Both the position numbers and the translations under genes were made by a program. Below the pieces are notes generated by a model. That model was not told where the DNA came from and did no database searches. It saw only the letters and a program-made list of their open reading frames with translations. A DNA stretch of 64,000 nt from Micromonospora sediminicola (lineage in GTDB: Bacteria; Actinomycetota; Actinomycetes; Mycobacteriales; Micromonosporaceae), in contig NZ_FLRH01000003.1 of assembly GCF_900089585.1 (NCBI RefSeq), positions 2,494,501 to 2,558,500 on the forward strand, read 5' to 3'. Within the stretch, counting starts at the first letter, position 1. Each line of letters starts with the position of its first letter. Below, one piece after another: positions 8,185 to 17,292 of the stretch.

Positions 8185-8829
8185 GTGCCGTTGCTCCTGC
8201 TCGATCTGGACAACACCCTGCTGGACCGCGACGGGCCGTTCCGCTCCTGGGGAGAACGCTTCCTGGAGGGCATCGGCGCGCCGCCCACCGACCTCGACTG
8301 GCTGGTCTCCGTCGACGCGGACGGGCTGACCAACCGCTGGGACGTGGCCGACGCCATCCGTGACCGCTACGGCCTGCGCATCCCCTCGATCGACCTGGTC
8401 GACGAGCTGCACGACGGGGTGGGGGCGCTCATGCGGCTGGACCCGCTGGTGGCGTGCGCGTTGCGGATCGCCGCCGACGCCGGCTGGGTGCCGGTCGTGG
8501 TCACCAACGGCACCGCCCGGCAGGACGACACCAAGATTCGCAAGACCGGCCTGGACCGCTACGTCGCCGACTGGGTGATCTCCGAGGAGGCCGGCGTCAG
8601 CAAGCCGAACCCGCGCATCTTCGCGCTCGCCGCGCAGCGGGCCCGGATGCCGCTGCGCGGCGCGTGGGTGATCGGCGACAGTCCGGAGGCGGACATCGGC
8701 GGCGCGACCGCGGTGGGCCTGCCCAGCGTCTGGCTGCACCGGGGGCGTCGCTGGTCGGACACCCGGTTCGCGCCGACCCGGGTCGAGGACGGGCTGATCC
8801 CGGCCGTGGCCGCCGTGCTGGCGGGCTGA
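8185..8829 (+). CDS. HAD-superfamily phosphatase
   Basis: Haloacid-dehalogenase-type hydrolase of 214 residues. Motif I is DLDNTLLDRD at residue 6 (two catalytic Asp), motif II is VVVTNGT near residue 108, motif III Lys is in VSKPNP near residue 138, and motif IV is GDSPEADIGGA near residue 163. The cap is of the helical C1 type. Such proteins usually dephosphorylate small metabolites. Start is GTG 8185, which gives a motif I at the usual distance from the N-terminus. It follows the nitrilase with a short gap, but no functional link is seen. Confidence 0.9.
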   Translation: MPLLLLDLDNTLLDRDGPFRSWGERFLEGIGAPPTDLDWLVSVDADGLTNRWDVADAIRDRYGLRIPSIDLVDELHDGVGALMRLDPLVACALRIAADAGWVPVVVTNGTARQDDTKIRKTGLDRYVADWVISEEAGVSKPNPRIFALAAQRARMPLRGAWVIGDSPEADIGGATAVGLPSVWLHRGRRWSDTRFAPTRVEDGLIPAVAAVLAG

Positions 8830-8935
8830 GCGCGGCGGGGTCGAAAACCGGTTGCGCCGTCCGGCGCGGCGCACGAGCATGGTGCCGCGCGAGGGCGCAG
8901 CCGGGTGTCGCCCGGTCGAGGAGAGGAGGTCGGTC

Positions 8936-9082
8936 ATGGCCGTCTTTGCAGGGTCGTTCCACCTGCCTCCACCAGCCTCGATCGAAGGACAGATCCACCC
9001 GTGCGCGATCACGACATCCCGGCGCCGCAGCGCCGTGGCCGCGGCAAGAGCCGCTTCGACGACGACGAGCCCGATTTCCTGA
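8936..9082 (+). CDS. possible 48-aa leader ORF before the RIO kinase gene
   Basis: ATG at 8936 has a strong ribosome-binding site, GAGAGGAGG at 8920-8928, with 7 bases spacing. The frame runs 48 codons and overlaps the RIO kinase start by 82 bases in another frame. The predicted peptide (MAVFAGSFHLPPPAS...) has no recognised domain. It could be a real small protein, a translational leader that controls the kinase, or an artefact of a good SD sequence. Low confidence. Confidence 0.3.
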   Translation: MAVFAGSFHLPPPASIEGQIHPCAITTSRRRSAVAAARAASTTTSPIS

Positions 9083-9930
9083 AGCGGGGGCGGCACGCCC
9101 CGCCAACCCTCACCGACCCCGACGCCGAGCCCGACGCGGAGGACACCTGGTCCTCCTGGGACCAGGCGGTCCACGGCCCCGAGCCGCATCCCGACTGGCT
9201 GGTCACCGAGCTGGCCGCCCGGGACACCGAACTCGGCGTGCTGAAGACCGGCAAGGAGGCGGACGTCCACCTGGTCCGCCGTGCCGTGCCGGACACCGAC
9301 CGCGCCTGTCTGCTGGCGGTCAAGCGCTACCGCGACGCCCAGCACCGGCTCTTCCACCGTGACGCCGGCTACCTGGAGGGCCGCCGGGTCCGCCGGTCGC
9401 GGGAGATGCGGGCGATGGCCGGCCGCACCGCCTTCGGCCGGCAGATGATCGCCGGGCAGTGGGCGGCGGCCGAGTTCGACGCGCTGTCCCGGCTGTGGGA
9501 GATCGGCGCCGCCTCCGGGCGGATCGCCGTGCCCTATCCCGTCCAGCTGCTCGGCACCGAGCTGATGCTGGAGTTCGTCGGCGACGCCGAGGCGGGGGAG
9601 GCCGCGCCCCGGCTGGCCCAGGTCCGACCCACCGACGACGGGCTGCGCGACCTGTGGGAGCAGTTGGTCGAGGCCCTGCTGGTGCTGGCCCGGGCCGGGT
9701 ACGCCCACGGCGACCTGTCGCCGTACAACCTCCTGGTGCACGCGGGCCGGCTGGTCATGATCGATCTGCCGCAGGTGGTCGACGTGGTGGCCAACCCACA
9801 GGGGGCCGAGTTCCTGGCCCGCGACGTGCGGGTGGTGGCGGCCTGGTTCACCGCCCGCGGACTGCCCGCCGCCGACACCGACCCGGTGGCGCTGACCGAG
9901 GTGCTGCTCCGGGAGGCGGGGATCCGCTGA
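9001..9930 (+). CDS. RIO-type serine/threonine kinase
   Basis: Atypical protein kinase or ATPase of the RIO family, 309 residues. An acidic, basic-patched N-terminal extension of ~70 residues precedes the fold. The ATP Lys lies in LLAVKRYRD, the catalytic loop is HGDLSPYN near residue 238 and the metal-binding Asp is in VMIDLPQ near residue 255. RIO kinases act in ribosome maturation in eukaryotes and archaea; the bacterial role is not known to me. Start GTG 9001 is preferred, with GAAGGA about 10 bases upstream; an upstream GTG at 8905 is in frame but lacks a good ribosome site. Confidence 0.85.
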   Translation: MRDHDIPAPQRRGRGKSRFDDDEPDFLKRGRHAPPTLTDPDAEPDAEDTWSSWDQAVHGPEPHPDWLVTELAARDTELGVLKTGKEADVHLVRRAVPDTDRACLLAVKRYRDAQHRLFHRDAGYLEGRRVRRSREMRAMAGRTAFGRQMIAGQWAAAEFDALSRLWEIGAASGRIAVPYPVQLLGTELMLEFVGDAEAGEAAPRLAQVRPTDDGLRDLWEQLVEALLVLARAGYAHGDLSPYNLLVHAGRLVMIDLPQVVDVVANPQGAEFLARDVRVVAAWFTARGLPAADTDPVALTEVLLREAGIR

Positions 9931-9975
9931 CCAACGGGTGTCCCGGGCGGGAGTCGTCCCGCCCGGGACCTCGGC

Positions 9976-10224
9976 TCACTGCAGGTAGCGCTCGACCTCC
10001 GGCACCGGGCGCTCGCCCTGGGCGTCCGGGTCGCCGTGCGCCTGCCGGGCGGCCCGGCGGCGACGGAGCAGGTCCCAGCACTGGTCCAGGGACTCCTCCA
10101 GGGCGCGCAGCCGCTCCCGGGCCTCGTCGTCGGTGCCGGCCTCGTGCTGCTGCGCGTCGGAGCGCAGCCGGTGCTCCTCGTCGACGAGTTCCGAGATCCG
10201 GCTCAGGATGGTCTTGTCGTCCAT
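9976..10224 (-). CDS. DUF2630 family small protein
   Basis: Small acidic helical protein of 82 residues. It starts MDDKTILSRISELVDEEHRL and continues with RLRALEESLDQCWDLLRRRRA, the pattern of the DUF2630 family found throughout actinobacteria. It is predicted to be an alpha-helical hairpin with coiled-coil character and no membrane segment. Function is unknown. It faces the RIO kinase gene tail to tail, 45 bases apart. The ATG at 10224 is chosen because the family begins there. Confidence 0.85.
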   Translation of the reverse strand: MDDKTILSRISELVDEEHRLRSDAQQHEAGTDDEARERLRALEESLDQCWDLLRRRRAARQAHGDPDAQGERPVPEVERYLQ

Positions 10225-10466
10225 GCCCGAAGCTTGGCACAGCGGACGCGCCCGCGCCCGCGTTCCGGGGGACCACGCCCGGGCACCAGAAAGACTTCCC
10301 GCGTGACGCACGTCCCACTGGCTCCATTCTCGACAAAGAGATTGTTGTTACGTGAAATATCCTCCGCCCCGTCTTTTGATTCGTCGCTCAGGATGGCATG
10401 CTCACGAGCAACGTTTCACGGGTCGCGACGGGGCGGCGACCCTCAGCAACCCGAGGGAGCGTTCAG

Positions 10467-11852
10467 GTGGCCGATTCGTCCGGCCCGTACCGGCCTGCCG
10501 GCCGCCCGCACACCGTGCCGTTGCGACAGATCCTGCCCGCCGTCCTGCGCGACCCGGCCCGGGCGCTGATCGACGTCGGTAACCGCACCGGCGGCGACCT
10601 GGTCCGGCTCAACCTCGGCTCGTTCCGCCCCTACCTGGTCACCCATCCCCGGCACGTGCAGCACGTGCTGCGGGACCGGGCGGACAACTACGAGCGGGCC
10701 GGCGACGGACTGTTCTGGCGCCCGGTCAAGCGACTGTTCGGCGAGGGCATCCTCGGCGAGGGCCAGATCTGGTCGGCCAGCCGCCGGATGCTCCAGCCGA
10801 TGTTCACCGCGAAGCGGGTCGAGGCGCTCGTCGACGGCATGGCGGACGCCGTCCGGGACGCGGTCGACGAGCTGGACGAGCCCTACCGCGCGGGCCGGCC
10901 GGTGGACATCGGCGTCGAGCAGGCCCGCATCGTCAGCCGGGCGATCATGAAGGTGCTCTTCGCCGACCGCATCTCGGTGCCGGACGCGATGCGGGTGATC
11001 GACGCCCAGGACCGGATCGCCACCGCCGTCATCCCGCGGATCGTGGTGCCGTTCGCGCCGCTGTCGCTGCCGATGCCGGGAGACCGCGCGTTCCGCCGCG
11101 CGGTACGCGTCGTCGACGACGTGCTGGTGCCGATCGTCCGGCAGACCCGTGACGCCGCCGACCAGGGCGACGACATCATCTCCACGCTCTGGCGGGCCCG
11201 CACCGACGACGGCCGGCAGCTCGACGAGCGGCAGGTCCGCAACGACACCGTGGCCATGTTCGCCGCCACCACCGAGACCACCATCAACGTGCTCACCTGG
11301 GCCTGGCCGCACCTGCACCAGCATCCCGAGGTCGCCGAGCGGCTCTATGCCGAGATCGACGCGGTGGTCGGCGCCGGGCCGGTGCGCCGGGAGCACCTGA
11401 ACCGGCTCACCTACACCCGGATGGTGCTGGACGAGTTGTTGCGGCTCTACCCGATCGGCTGGATCATCCCGCGTCGCGCGGTCGCCGCGGACGTCATCGA
11501 CGGCGTGCCGATCGAAGCCGGCGCCACCATCGCGGTCAGCCCGCTGATCACCCAGCGGATGCGGCAGTTCTGGGACCGCCCGGACGAGTTCGACCCGGAG
11601 CGCTTCCGCCCGGAGCGGGTCCGCGCCCGCCACCGCTACGCCCACTTCCCGTTCGGCGGCGGTCCGCACCAGTGCCTCGGCATGTACCTGTTCTATCTGG
11701 AGGCCCAGCTCATCCTCGCCACGATGCTGAGTCGCTACCGGTTCCGGCTGGACCGCACCGACGTACCCGGGTTGCGGCTGGCGGCGGCGCTGCGGCCACG
11801 CCGGCGGGTCGAGCTGACCCTGCTCGCCGCCGGCCGGGCGGAGCCGGCGTGA
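10467..11852 (+). CDS. cytochrome P450 of a diterpenoid cluster
   Basis: Heme monooxygenase of 461 residues that probably oxidises the terpene made by the next two genes. Landmarks: I-helix FAATTETTINV, ExxR in DELLRLYP, PERF region FDPERFRPER, and the heme loop FPFGGGPHQCLG with the Cys ligand near residue 400. GTG 10467 is chosen because GAGGGAG lies 7 bases upstream; a longer in-frame start at 10398 would add 23 residues. Its stop overlaps the terpene synthase start as GTGA, so the three genes are translationally coupled. Electron-transfer partners are not encoded nearby. Confidence 0.92.
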   Translation: MADSSGPYRPAGRPHTVPLRQILPAVLRDPARALIDVGNRTGGDLVRLNLGSFRPYLVTHPRHVQHVLRDRADNYERAGDGLFWRPVKRLFGEGILGEGQIWSASRRMLQPMFTAKRVEALVDGMADAVRDAVDELDEPYRAGRPVDIGVEQARIVSRAIMKVLFADRISVPDAMRVIDAQDRIATAVIPRIVVPFAPLSLPMPGDRAFRRAVRVVDDVLVPIVRQTRDAADQGDDIISTLWRARTDDGRQLDERQVRNDTVAMFAATTETTINVLTWAWPHLHQHPEVAERLYAEIDAVVGAGPVRREHLNRLTYTRMVLDELLRLYPIGWIIPRRAVAADVIDGVPIEAGATIAVSPLITQRMRQFWDRPDEFDPERFRPERVRARHRYAHFPFGGGPHQCLGMYLFYLEAQLILATMLSRYRFRLDRTDVPGLRLAAALRPRRRVELTLLAAGRAEPA

Positions 11853-12724
11853 CCGGCGGACCGCTGCCGGATCCCATCGCCGCCGCCGCCGAGCAGGGAC
11901 GGATCTGCGCGCTCGCCGCGCACGGGCAGCGCGGCCTGCGCCGGGCCGCCGCCGCGCACCCCGACCTGTTCCCCGGCGAGCCGTTCGACGCCACCCTGTT
12001 CAGCAGCATCGCCTCGGCGATGGCGTTCAGCGCCCCCTGGCACACCGCCGCGGAGCTGGCGGTCACCAACCGCGCGGTGCTCTGGGGATTCGCCGTCGAC
12101 TGGCTGGTCGACCACGAGGCGACCAGTCGGGCCGAGGTCGACCGGATCTCCGACACCTGCCTGGCCGTGCTCGACGGCGCGGACGCCGACGACCCGCTCG
12201 GCCGGTTCCTCGCCGAGCTGCGCGACGACGTCGCCGCCGCGCCCGCCTACCCGGCGCTGCGCGGACGCTGGCGGGCCACGATGGAGCGCACGGTGCGGGC
12301 GATGGCCCGGGAGTGGACCTGGCGGCGCACCACCCGACCCACGCTCGCCGACTACCTCGACAACGCGGACAACCTCGCCGCCACCGTGGTCGACGTGGCC
12401 CACTGGATCCACACCGGATCGGTCGTCGACCCCGCCGCGCTGGACCGGCTGATCGAGGTCGCCGACGAGGTGCAGCGGGCCCTGCGGCTGGTCAACGACC
12501 TCGGCACGCACCGGCGGGACGCGGAGTCGGGCGACCTCAACGCGTTGCTGCTGGTGGACGACCCGGCCGAGGTCGAACGGCGGTTCGCCGAGCAGGTCGA
12601 CCACTGCCGCGTCCGGCTGGCGAAGCTGGCGGACGAGTCGCCCCGGGAGGCCGAGTTCCTGTCCCGGCAGCTCGGCTTCACCACCGGGTTCTACCGGCAC
12701 ACCGACTTCTGGGGCGTGCGGTGA
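11849..12724 (+). CDS. class I terpene synthase
   Basis: Class I (ionising) terpene synthase of 291 residues. The Asp-rich region is AVDWLVDHE near residue 83, a reduced form of the usual DDxxD. The second metal motif is VNDLGTHRRDAESGD near residue 214, a good NSE match (N, the R/S position and E-x-x-x-G-D region). The enzyme likely takes the bicyclic diphosphate made by the downstream class II cyclase and ejects pyrophosphate to give a labdane- or halimane-related diterpene; this is inferred from pairing. GTG start overlaps the P450 stop and its stop overlaps the cyclase start, each by 4 bases. Confidence 0.87.
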   Translation: MTGGPLPDPIAAAAEQGRICALAAHGQRGLRRAAAAHPDLFPGEPFDATLFSSIASAMAFSAPWHTAAELAVTNRAVLWGFAVDWLVDHEATSRAEVDRISDTCLAVLDGADADDPLGRFLAELRDDVAAAPAYPALRGRWRATMERTVRAMAREWTWRRTTRPTLADYLDNADNLAATVVDVAHWIHTGSVVDPAALDRLIEVADEVQRALRLVNDLGTHRRDAESGDLNALLLVDDPAEVERRFAEQVDHCRVRLAKLADESPREAEFLSRQLGFTTGFYRHTDFWGVR

Positions 12725-14274
12725 GCCTCACCGCCGAGCCGGAGACCCGGTTCGGGCCCGCGCCCGAGCCGGTCGGCGCGCTCGTGGACGAGCCGGCGGG
12801 AGGGACCTCGCCGTCGGTCTACGAGACCGGTCGGCTGGTCACGCTGGCGCCCTGGCTGCCCGGCCACGGCGAACGGGTGGCCTGGCTGCTCGACCGGCAG
12901 CGCCCGGACGGCGGGTGGGGCGCTGCGGGCGGCTACGCGATCGTGCCGACGCTGAGCGCGGTCGAGGCGCTCCTGACCGACCTGCGCCGCGGCGGACCGG
13001 CCCCGCTGCCGGCCGCCGCCGCGCACCGGGGCCTGGCGTTCCTGGCCGCCGCGCTGCGCGCGGAGACCCCGCCCGACCTGCCGGCCACCGACCTGATCGT
13101 GCCGGCGCTGCTGGCCGCCGTCGACCGGCTCCTCGACGCGCCGGCGGGTCCGCCGCCCGGGCTGGCCGACTGGGCCGGCCGGCCCCGCCTGCCGCTGCCG
13201 GCCGGTCTGGACCCGACCCGACTGACCCGGGTACGCGGACTGCTGGCCGCCGGCCGGCCCGTGCCGGAGAAACTGGCGCACGCCCTGGAGGTGGCCGGCG
13301 AGCTGGCGTACCGGGCGCCGGGCGTGCGTCCCTCGGCCAGCGGGGCGGTGGGCGCCTCACCGGCCGCCACCGCCGCCTGGCTCGGCCGGCCCGAGCCCGG
13401 TCCCGCCCTGGACTACCTGCGCGCGGTCGCCCGGTCCGGTCCGGTGCCCTGCGCCAGCCCGATCACCGTCTTCGAGCGGGCGTGGGTGCTCGCCGTCCTG
13501 GTCCGGGCCGGCGTCCCGGTGCGCGTGCCCGAGCGGGTGCTGACCGGGCTGCGCGCCGCCGTCGGCGCGTCCGGCGCGGCCACCGCGCCCGGGCTGCCGG
13601 CCGACGCCGACACCACCTCCGTCGTGCTCTACGCGCTCGCCCGGTTGGGCCGGTCGCCCGGCGTGGGCGCGCTCGCCGGATACGACACCGGGCGGCACTT
13701 CTGCACCTGGCCGGGGGAGGACGGGGCGTCGCTGACCACCAACGCGCACGTGCTCGACGCGCTGGGCGAGCACCCGAGCCGGCCGGGCGTGACGGCGGCC
13801 CGGCGCCGGGTCACCGACTGGCTGGTCGGGCGGCAGGAGTCCGACGGGCGGTGGGAGGACCGGTGGCACGCCTCGGCCTACTACGCCACGTATGCGGTGC
13901 TGCTCGCGCTGGCCGACCACGCGCCCGACGGCGCGGCGCGGACCGCGGTCGAGCGGGGCGTCGGCTGGCTGCTGGCGACCCAGCGGCCGGACGGCTCCTG
14001 GGGACGCTGGCGCGGCACCGCCGAGGAGACCGCGTACGCGGTGCTCGCCCTGGCCGGCGCGGGCCGCGCGGGCGACGCCCGGATCGGCGCGGCGCTGGCC
14101 CGGGGGCGGGCTCTCCTGTCCGACCTGGACGGACGCGACGGCGGTCCGGCACTGTGGCACGACAAGGACCTCTACCGCCCGACGCTGATCGTGCGCGCAG
14201 CGGTGCTGGCCGCCTCGGGGCACACCGGTCGGGGGTCGGCGCACCCGGAAGCCACCATGATCAGGATCGCTTGA
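12721..14274 (+). CDS. class II diterpene cyclase
   Basis: Protonation-initiated cyclase of 517 residues built of two helical barrels. The catalytic Asp motif is PADADTTSVV (DxDT in place of the more usual DxDD) near residue 297. Repeats of the QW type are visible: RPDGGWG near residue 61, ESDGRWED near residue 377 and RPDGSWGRW near residue 423. It probably converts geranylgeranyl diphosphate to a bicyclic diphosphate such as copalyl or halimadienyl diphosphate. No GGPP synthase is encoded in the window, so precursor must come from elsewhere. It is last of the three coupled genes. Confidence 0.88.
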   Translation: MSLTAEPETRFGPAPEPVGALVDEPAGGTSPSVYETGRLVTLAPWLPGHGERVAWLLDRQRPDGGWGAAGGYAIVPTLSAVEALLTDLRRGGPAPLPAAAAHRGLAFLAAALRAETPPDLPATDLIVPALLAAVDRLLDAPAGPPPGLADWAGRPRLPLPAGLDPTRLTRVRGLLAAGRPVPEKLAHALEVAGELAYRAPGVRPSASGAVGASPAATAAWLGRPEPGPALDYLRAVARSGPVPCASPITVFERAWVLAVLVRAGVPVRVPERVLTGLRAAVGASGAATAPGLPADADTTSVVLYALARLGRSPGVGALAGYDTGRHFCTWPGEDGASLTTNAHVLDALGEHPSRPGVTAARRRVTDWLVGRQESDGRWEDRWHASAYYATYAVLLALADHAPDGAARTAVERGVGWLLATQRPDGSWGRWRGTAEETAYAVLALAGAGRAGDARIGAALARGRALLSDLDGRDGGPALWHDKDLYRPTLIVRAAVLAASGHTGRGSAHPEATMIRIA

Positions 14275-14354
14275 ATGGAGTTCACGACGGCTGCTAGCGT
14301 GCGCCGGAGTCGATCGGATTTCGGACCGACCGAAGACCGGGCCAGGACGGTGTG

Positions 14355-16799
14355 ATGCGTTCCCGCAGTACGAATCTCCGTACGAAGATCATCGCCCTGC
14401 TGGCGTCGCTGACCGCGCTCTGGGCGTTCGCGGCCTGGGTGACCGTGCGCGACGGGTTCAACCTGCTCGGCGTGCAGGCGCTCAACGCCCGGGTGTTCGA
14501 GCCGAGCGATCCGCTCTTGCTCGAGTTGCAGAACGAGCGCCGGCTGTCGCTGCGCTACCTGGGTGAGTCCGATCCCGGGCAGTTGCAGGAGTTGCAGGCC
14601 CAGCGGGCGCGCACCGACGAGACCGCCACCGCGCTGTGGGAGTCGGTGCAGGACTGGCGTACCGAGGTGCCGGCCAGCGACGAGCTGGAGCAGCGGCTCG
14701 CCGAGCTGAAGACCGAGCTGGGTCAGCTCGCCCAGGTCCGCGACGAGGTCGGCCGCAAGACCATCGACCGGACCGCGACGTTGGCGGCCTACGACGAGGC
14801 GGTCGACGGCATCTTCGCCGTCTTCGACGCCCTCGGCGGCCTCGACGACGACCAGATCGCCCGGGACACCGCCGCGCTGATCGACCTGAACCGCTCCCGG
14901 GAGCTGCTGTCCCAACAGGACGCCCTGCTCACCGGCGCGGTCTCGGCCAACCGGCTGACCGTCGCCGAGCAGACCGCGTTCGCCCGGCTGGTCGGCGCCC
15001 AGTGGTTCCTCGCCGACCGCACCGCCCGGGAACTCGCCCCGACCGACCGGGTCCGCTACCAGCAGATGATCGACGGGGAGGCGTTCGTCGCGCTCCGGAC
15101 CCTCCAGGACCGGGTGCTGGCGGCCAAGGGTGAGGACGTGCGCCCGCCGATCACCGCCGCGGCCTGGCGGGCCGCCGCCGAGCCGGCGATGGCCGACCTG
15201 CGCGAGGTGATCCTCGCCGGTGGTGAGGACATCGTCGCCCGGGCCACCCCGGTCGCCATCGGCGTCATCGTCCGGCTGGTCCTCGCCGCCGGTCTCGGCC
15301 TGATCGCCGTCGTCGCGTCCGTGATCGTCTCGATCACCACGGCCCGGTCGCTGGTCCGGCAGCTCGAACGGCTGCGCGGGGCCGCCATCCGGCTGGCCGA
15401 CGAGCGGCTGCCCAGCGTGGTGGAGCGACTGGGTCACGGCGAGGAGGTGGACGTCGCCCGGGAAGCGCCGCCGTTGCAGTTCGGCGACGACGAGATAGGC
15501 CAGGTCGGCAGGGCCTTCAACCGGGTGCAGGAGACCGCCGTCCGCACCGCCGTCGAGCAGGCCGAGCTGCGCCGCAGCGTCCGCGACGTGTTCCTCAGCC
15601 TGGCCCGGCGCACCCAGGCGCTGGTGCACCGCCAGCTCACCCTGCTCGACGCCATGGAACGCCGGGAGCACGACGCCGAGGAGCTGGAGGACCTGTTCCG
15701 GGTCGACCACCTGGCCACCCGGATGCGGCGCAACGCGGAGAACCTGATCGTGCTCTCCGGCTCGACCCCGGGCCGTGCCTGGCGGCGCAACGTGCCGATG
15801 GTCGACGTGGTGCGGGGCGCGGTCGCCGAGGTCGAGGACTACACCCGGGTGACCGTGCGACCGCTCGGCCCGGTGTCGCTGACCGGCCGGGCCGTCGGTG
15901 ACGTGATCCACCTGCTGGCCGAGTTGATCGAGAACGGCCTCTCCTTCTCCCCGCCGCAGACCACCGTGGAGGTGCGCGGTCAGCTCGTCGGCAACGGCTT
16001 CGCCATCGAGATCGAGGACCGTGGCCTCGGCATGAGCGGCGACGAGCTGGCCGCCGCCAACGCGCGCATCGTCGACCGGTCCGAGCTGAACCTGGCGGAC
16101 GCGGCCCGGCTCGGCCTGTTCGTGGTCAGCCGGCTCACCGAGCGGCACGGCGTGAAGGTCCAGCTCCGGGAGTCCGCGTACGGCGGCACGACCGCGGTGG
16201 TGCTGATCCCGCGCGAACTGATCACCGTGGACGGCGACGACCCGGGCGGATCCGCCGACCTGACGGCGGGCCCGGTCGCGCCGGCGCTGCCGCCGGCCGC
16301 GCCACCCGCCGCCGACCCGGTCGCGGCCCCGACCACCGAGGCCGGTGACGCCGCGACCGAGCCGACCGAGCCGACCGAGCCGACCGACGACGGTACGACC
16401 GCGGCCGAACCGGAACCGCAGGCGCCTCGGCTGACTCCCTCCGGGCTGCCGGCCCGTACCCGCAAACGGCAGCCCGCGGTCGCCGCGCCGACCGCGGAGC
16501 TGGCCGTGGTCGAACCCCCCGGGCCGGCGGTCGGGACCGAGGAGGTCCCGGCGGTGACCGACGCCGGGTTGCCGGTCCGGGTACGCCAGGCCAGCCTCAA
16601 TCCGGAGCTGCGCAACGACCAGAGCGAGGCGGAGGACGACGGGGCGGACGACACGGCGCGCCCGCCGGAGCAGGTGCGCCGGATGATGAGCTCCTACCAG
16701 AGCGGCACGCGACGCGGCCGCACCGACGCGGCGCGCCTGCTCGGCGGGGCGCGTGGGGCCGGCGGCGCGCCCGCCGACGAGAACGAGCAGGCCACCTGA
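14355..16799 (+). CDS. conservon sensor histidine kinase (CvnA-like)
   Basis: Membrane sensor of 814 residues. A first helix near residues 12-32 and a second near 300-325 flank an extracytoplasmic helical domain of the nitrate/nitrite-sensing type. A HAMP-like linker follows, then an ATPase domain with N-box ELIENGLSFSPP, G1 DRGLGM and G2 GLFVVSRL. I see no clear phospho-acceptor His box, as is usual for CvnA proteins. A long Ala/Pro/Glu-rich tail completes it. ATG 14355 is chosen over the GTG one codon earlier. It opens a four-gene conservon with the roadblock, DUF742 and GTPase genes. Confidence 0.9.
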   Translation: MRSRSTNLRTKIIALLASLTALWAFAAWVTVRDGFNLLGVQALNARVFEPSDPLLLELQNERRLSLRYLGESDPGQLQELQAQRARTDETATALWESVQDWRTEVPASDELEQRLAELKTELGQLAQVRDEVGRKTIDRTATLAAYDEAVDGIFAVFDALGGLDDDQIARDTAALIDLNRSRELLSQQDALLTGAVSANRLTVAEQTAFARLVGAQWFLADRTARELAPTDRVRYQQMIDGEAFVALRTLQDRVLAAKGEDVRPPITAAAWRAAAEPAMADLREVILAGGEDIVARATPVAIGVIVRLVLAAGLGLIAVVASVIVSITTARSLVRQLERLRGAAIRLADERLPSVVERLGHGEEVDVAREAPPLQFGDDEIGQVGRAFNRVQETAVRTAVEQAELRRSVRDVFLSLARRTQALVHRQLTLLDAMERREHDAEELEDLFRVDHLATRMRRNAENLIVLSGSTPGRAWRRNVPMVDVVRGAVAEVEDYTRVTVRPLGPVSLTGRAVGDVIHLLAELIENGLSFSPPQTTVEVRGQLVGNGFAIEIEDRGLGMSGDELAAANARIVDRSELNLADAARLGLFVVSRLTERHGVKVQLRESAYGGTTAVVLIPRELITVDGDDPGGSADLTAGPVAPALPPAAPPAADPVAAPTTEAGDAATEPTEPTEPTDDGTTAAEPEPQAPRLTPSGLPARTRKRQPAVAAPTAELAVVEPPGPAVGTEEVPAVTDAGLPVRVRQASLNPELRNDQSEAEDDGADDTARPPEQVRRMMSSYQSGTRRGRTDAARLLGGARGAGGAPADENEQAT

Positions 16800-16866
16800 C
16801 CGGGGCCGTCGACGCGACGGGACCGGGACGAGAACGGCACACCAGCCGGGGAGAAGAGGACGACGA

Positions 16867-17292
16867 GTGGCGCAGAAGACGGCTTCGAGCGCGGATCTGG
16901 CGTGGCTGCTGGATGACCTGGTCGGCCGGGTCAAGCAGGCGGAACACGCCGTGGCGCTCTCCACGGACGGACTGCTGATGGCCTCGTCCCGCGGCCTGAG
17001 CCGGGACGACGGCGAGCACCTGGCGGCCATGGCGGCGGGCATCCAGAGCCTGGCCCGCGGGGCGGGCAAGCGGTTCGGCGGCGGTCAGGTGCAGCAGACC
17101 ATCATCGAGATGCAGTCCTCCTTCCTCTTCGTCACCGCGGCCGGCCGCAACGCCTGCCTGGCGGTGCTGGCGGCGGAGGACGCGGACGTCGGCCTGATCG
17201 CGTACGAGATGGCCATGCTGGTCACCCGGGTCGGCCGGTTCGTGGCATCACCGACCCGGGAACAGCCCCTCGGCGAGAACACGGCGCGATGA
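16867..17292 (+). CDS. roadblock/LC7 domain protein (CvnB-like)
   Basis: Roadblock/LC7 domain protein of 141 residues; the fold forms a platform for small GTPases. The domain spans nearly the whole length, from LAWLLDDLVGRV to MLVTRVGRFV, with the ALSTDGLLMASS strand typical of CvnB/MglB-like proteins. GTG 16867 has GAGAAGAGGA upstream. It lies 67 bases after the sensor kinase and its stop overlaps the next ATG (ATGA). Expected to act as a GTPase-activating or scaffold partner of the last gene of the conservon. Confidence 0.92.
   Translation: MAQKTASSADLAWLLDDLVGRVKQAEHAVALSTDGLLMASSRGLSRDDGEHLAAMAAGIQSLARGAGKRFGGGQVQQTIIEMQSSFLFVTAAGRNACLAVLAAEDADVGLIAYEMAMLVTRVGRFVASPTREQPLGENTAR

Noticed and set aside
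10351..10420. CGTGAAA (10351) and TTTCACG (10414) inverted copies before the P450 gene
   Set aside because: Arms of 7 bases, 56 bases apart; too weak to call an operator although the region is AT-rich and probably holds the promoter.
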